Source: Ashinkailepas kermadecensis (Eukaryota; Arthropoda; Thecostraca; Neolepadidae). Taken from it: a stretch of DNA of 64,000 nucleotides. Where the stretch lies: the NCBI GenBank assembly GCA_034440615.1, contig JAOTOM010003955.1:50001-114000 (forward strand). Direction: 5' to 3'. The notes beneath the pieces are model-generated. The model made no database searches. It had not been told where the DNA came from and was given only the letters and a program-made list of their open reading frames with translations. This document shows, piece after piece, positions 61,163 to 64,000 of the stretch (position 1 is its first letter; every line of letters begins with the position of its first letter). Position numbers and translations under genes: made by a program.

Positions 61163-63182
61163 TTAAAATGGGTTAAAGCTGGGTGGAAACATCACATATA
61201 GGCAGCTCTTACTATCTCCACGGTCCAGAGCAAAAGTAGGTGCATGGATGTATCGGGTAAAACTGGATGGCAACTTGAAAATCGTGTTCCGTTCCTTCCC
61301 TTCTATCAGGATCGTCCAAGGACAATCAATGCCAGTAAAACGTAGCACAATCACACTATGAGAGAGATGAAGACGATTTCGGACGAGATCTGGGAGCTCC
61401 CCGCTCGGTGGAGATGGTGTCCACGGGGGTGGCCGCTTACGTCCGGCCGCAGGGGAATCCCAGTGCGCCGCCTTCTCACCACCACGTGGTGGTATTGGAG
61501 GCGGACCCATCACCCTTAGAGTCTGCTGCGTGGTCGCGGGGTTCGCGATTGAAGTTGGTGATGGTGGAGGTGTCGCTCTAGGAGGCGGGCCCATCACCTT
61601 TCCAGTTTCTGCGGTGATCGCAGGGCTGACGTGTGAAGTTGATGATGGTGGAGGTGTCCCTCTAGGTGACGGTCCTCCTACTCGTGCGCTGGGCGAGGGG
61701 TCCCTGGACGCAGTCCGGGCTGCACGGCCAGGCGCCCCCATATCGGGAGCCCTCGGGTGAACCTTGACCGCGAGTTCCGGCCGAGCCGCAGAGGGTGCGA
61801 CCACCGGAACCCGTCTGGAAGCGACGTCGGTCTCTCTCGAAATATTCGGTGGTGGCGGGGGAGTAGGGGTGGGTGTGGACTGGGCTAGCCCCGCCGCCTC
61901 TCTTGGTGTTTCGGAACGAGATCCCATCGGTTCCATCACGGTGGGGGGGCGTTTCGGTCGTATTGGGTGTTGGAAGTGCAGTTTCGTCGGTGCCTTTGCT
62001 CCTTGAGGGGTCGTATGGATCGGCCGCGCGCCCCATCTCCGCAGAGGGGGATGGTGGGCCCCGCTCCGGCAGAGGGGTACAGGTGAGGCCGAAAGATGTC
62101 AATAGGTTGCGTAGTTGGGATAAGAGCTGGGCAGCATTAGTAGGCTGCTGCTGTAGGGGAACGGGTCGCGTGTTTCTCGCCTTCTCTGCGTACGAAATCT
62201 TCGGGTGGGTTTCATCGTATACTTCTCGAGCTTCTCTAAAGGTAATTTGTTTTGAACATTTGATTGCTATGATCTCTCTCTCCTTTATATGCACTGGACA
62301 GGTCTTATCGTAAGCGGTGTGCGGCACCTGGCCCTGGCCGCAGTTGACACACCACACATGTGTGGAGGCGCAGTTATCCCCTATGTGTCCTGACGAACCG
62401 CACCTACCACAGGTTGGGCGGCCGCGGCAGTACTGGGTTGTATGACCGTACCTTTGACACTTAAAGCATCGCATGGGGTTGGGGACAAACGTACGCACCT
62501 TCACCCTCACGTACCCAACGTATACTGCGGCGGGTAGGTCAGTCGAGTTAAAAGTCAGAACAGTGTTGTTGGTCATTTGTAGTTCACCTCCTCGTCTCGT
62601 CCTCATCTTACGGGCATCCATCACACCGTAATCCGACAAGCCGTCAACGATTTCTGCTTCGGGAACATCTCTGAGTTCAAAGCATGTTATCACCCCTTTC
62701 GAACGGTTTTTTGTGTTGTGAGGTGCCACCGATATCGGTATCACAACCTCGCGCCTCCCACCATGCTCTCGCACGGAATATTTAAATTCATTAACTTCAA
62801 GGGTCCTCTTGGCGTCCTCAGCGTTACTGAATTCAACTTCCACACCTCCGTCACGTAGTTTTTCGCAGCGGACTACGTTTCCCAGACGGTCACAGCCACG
62901 TTTACGCTCGAATGGTGAAAGTGATGATAGAGATTTTCCGGAATCACGAGACTTCAAGATAAGTATTCGAGGGGCAGGTAGCCTTGCCTTAGCTGGGCTG
63001 GCGTGGTGGGGGGCACTGGAGGTGTTTGTAATCTGAGACCCGCGCTCGTTCGTAACATTATAAGGAGACCGACGGTATGCTTCTGCTGGGGTTGGATTCG
63101 ATGTCATATTGCCACCCGGTGTTACGGTGGCTTGGACCTCTTGCGAAGGTCCTGGGGGAGTAGTAGTGTTTGATGTATCCAT
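61163..63182 (-). pseudogene. LINE ORF1 (copy 2), one frameshift in a C7 run
   Basis: The ATG at 63,182 matches copy 1. The N-terminal region has LPAPRILIL, FERKRGCDRLG and CEKLRDGGVEVEF. Three fingers follow: CFKCQRYGHTTQYC, CGRCGSSGHIGDNC and CVNCGQGQ...H...C. A frame change at the seven-C run near 61,940-61,946 separates this from a Pro-rich C-terminal part ending SCLYVMFPPSFNPF-stop. Removing one C would join the two frames to about 672 codons, ending directly against the ORF2 ATG. The run length makes a sequencing error quite possible, in which case ORF1 is intact. Confidence 0.9.
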
Positions 63183-63846
63183 GAGAGTTTGTTGGTTTCG
63201 GCTCCTCGGGCGCCCCACCACACAGGGGCCCAACGGGGGGGACGCCTGGGCCCCGCGGACGGGAGGACGCCAGGCGCCCGAGGAGCTATACGGGGCGGGC
63301 GGCGCCTTCGCCCGGCCGGGAGAGAGAGACTCACCACCCCGACCGGGATCCAGCGCCGCCCACCACTTGACCCCAGCCGGCCGGGCCGGCAGACACTGGG
63401 GAGAACCCCAGGTCCCCGGCCCGAGGCGACCGGCCACTTGGCCCGCGTGAGGCCCCACGGGCCCGCCCGCCCCTCCGGGATATCGGGACCAAAGAGGTGT
63501 GTTGGTCCCCCGTCACAACTAGCACCGTGCGACGGGGGACCTCAACCTCCAGGACTCCGTCAACCCCGGGGGGCGGGCCGAGGGGGCGCGGCTACCCCGA
63601 TAAAACTGAGCTGGAGGGCAGGACCGGGGAAGTTGTCCTACCTGCTCATGATAGGGAGAGTTGGTGTTGCAGGGCCAGGGGAAGGACATGGATGCTGAGA
63701 TGAGATGGACATTGGAATGGGAGCGTATGGATGGAAGGACGATTGAGGCACTCTTAGTCTCACCCCTCGCCGGTAAGATGGTCGCCGGGTCATTGGGGCA
63801 CGCAATCCCCCCCCACCACGGAAAGGTGGTGCCTCGTCGGGGGGGG
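63183..63846 (-). promoter_or_regulatory. LINE copy 2 5' region, probable internal promoter
   Basis: About 665 bp closely matching 28,459-29,154. The main difference is a short duplication of GACTCCGTC...TTTAG present only in copy 1. The transcription start should lie at the outer C-run if it behaves like other elements of the group. Confidence 0.65.
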
Positions 63847-64000
63847 ACCGTATATGTGATAGAATGGAGGGGTATATATCACTTGGAGGAAGACGCAGAC
63901 GAACTTCACGGCCATTACTGATTGCGTGCTTAGCGGTTATATCGGCAGCTTCATTACCTGCGAGTCCAACATGGCTGGGGATCCAGCAGAATACGACGTT
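63847..64000 (-). pseudogene. RNase H region of the older LINE, runs off the window
   Basis: The minus-strand frame reads FCWIPSHVGLAGNEAAD, then PPSDIYPSILSHIR, and continues in the same frame at 57,278 after the target duplication. This is the last catalytic region of RNase H in the element whose 3' end lies at 56.8-57.3 kb. The rest of the element lies beyond the window. Confidence 0.92.

Larger units (their letters stand above)
57279..63846 (-). mobile_element. Full-length I/Jockey-group LINE, copy 2 (same family as copy 1)
   Basis: A 6.57-kb element with ORF2 61,162-57,434, ORF1 63,182-61,163, a 5' region to 63,846, and the same 5' and 3' ends as copy 1. ACCGTATATG at 57,269-57,278 and 63,847-63,856 is an exact target duplication (extendable by one to three ambiguous bases). 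It sits inside the RNase H/C-terminal region of an older LINE in the same orientation. Hairpin arms are at 57,301-57,306 and 57,328-57,333. Confidence 0.95.

Overview
This window is eukaryotic, repeat-dominated DNA from a metazoan, most likely an arthropod. The evidence is the class of non-LTR retrotransposons (endonuclease + reverse transcriptase + RNase H elements with CCHC-type ORF1), an R2-group element, a tRNA-derived SINE, splice-site-like sequences, and very large minisatellites. A crustacean such as a barnacle is my guess, but nothing in the window proves it. I see no bacterial operons, ribosome binding sites, CRISPR or rRNA.

Layout. 0-10.4 kb: mostly non-coding, with several small minisatellites, a 176-bp satellite (4.1-4.86 kb), a decayed ORF1 fragment and inverted repeats. 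10.4-17.1 kb: a run of tandem arrays, including about 120 copies of a 31-bp unit carrying the palindrome TGACGTCA. 17.1-20.6 kb: a tRNA-Val-like SINE with a 17-bp target duplication, a 1.05-kb MITE with long terminal inverted repeats, and a cluster of perfect hairpins. 20.6-22.5 kb: one plausible host gene (minus strand, secreted protein), hemmed in by three LINE insertions. 22.6-29.15 kb: a full-length 6.5-kb LINE with an intact ORF1 and ORF2. 29.2-33.4 kb: a 63-bp repeat that grades into a roughly 4-kb array of a 22-bp unit. 33.6-35.3 kb: 5'-truncated LINE tails. 36.4-37.3 kb: a very degenerate tandem array. 39.3-43.4 kb: a broken LINE. 43.4-46.9 kb: a decayed R2-group element on the plus strand. 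46.9-51.1 kb: exon-like modules and a decayed DDE transposase followed by a hAT-like TTF segment. 51.1-56.4 kb: duplicated non-coding blocks interrupted by a truncated LINE and a stretch with heat-shock elements. 56.4-64 kb: a second full-length LINE of the same family, inserted with a target duplication into the RNase H region of an older LINE that continues past the window edge.

How it fits together. Most coding capacity belongs to one clade of I/Jockey-group LINEs, all but one of whose copies or tails here lie on the minus strand. Their 3' ends share a conserved two-part hairpin followed by an AACC-type tail. The SINE ends in the same hairpin and tail, which suggests it is mobilised by the LINE machinery. 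This LINE/SINE hairpin, with one copy in which both stems have changed by paired substitutions, is the most interesting signal I found. Several insertions have recognisable target site duplications, so the order of events can be read: unique sequence and minisatellite first, then LINE insertions, then nested insertions.
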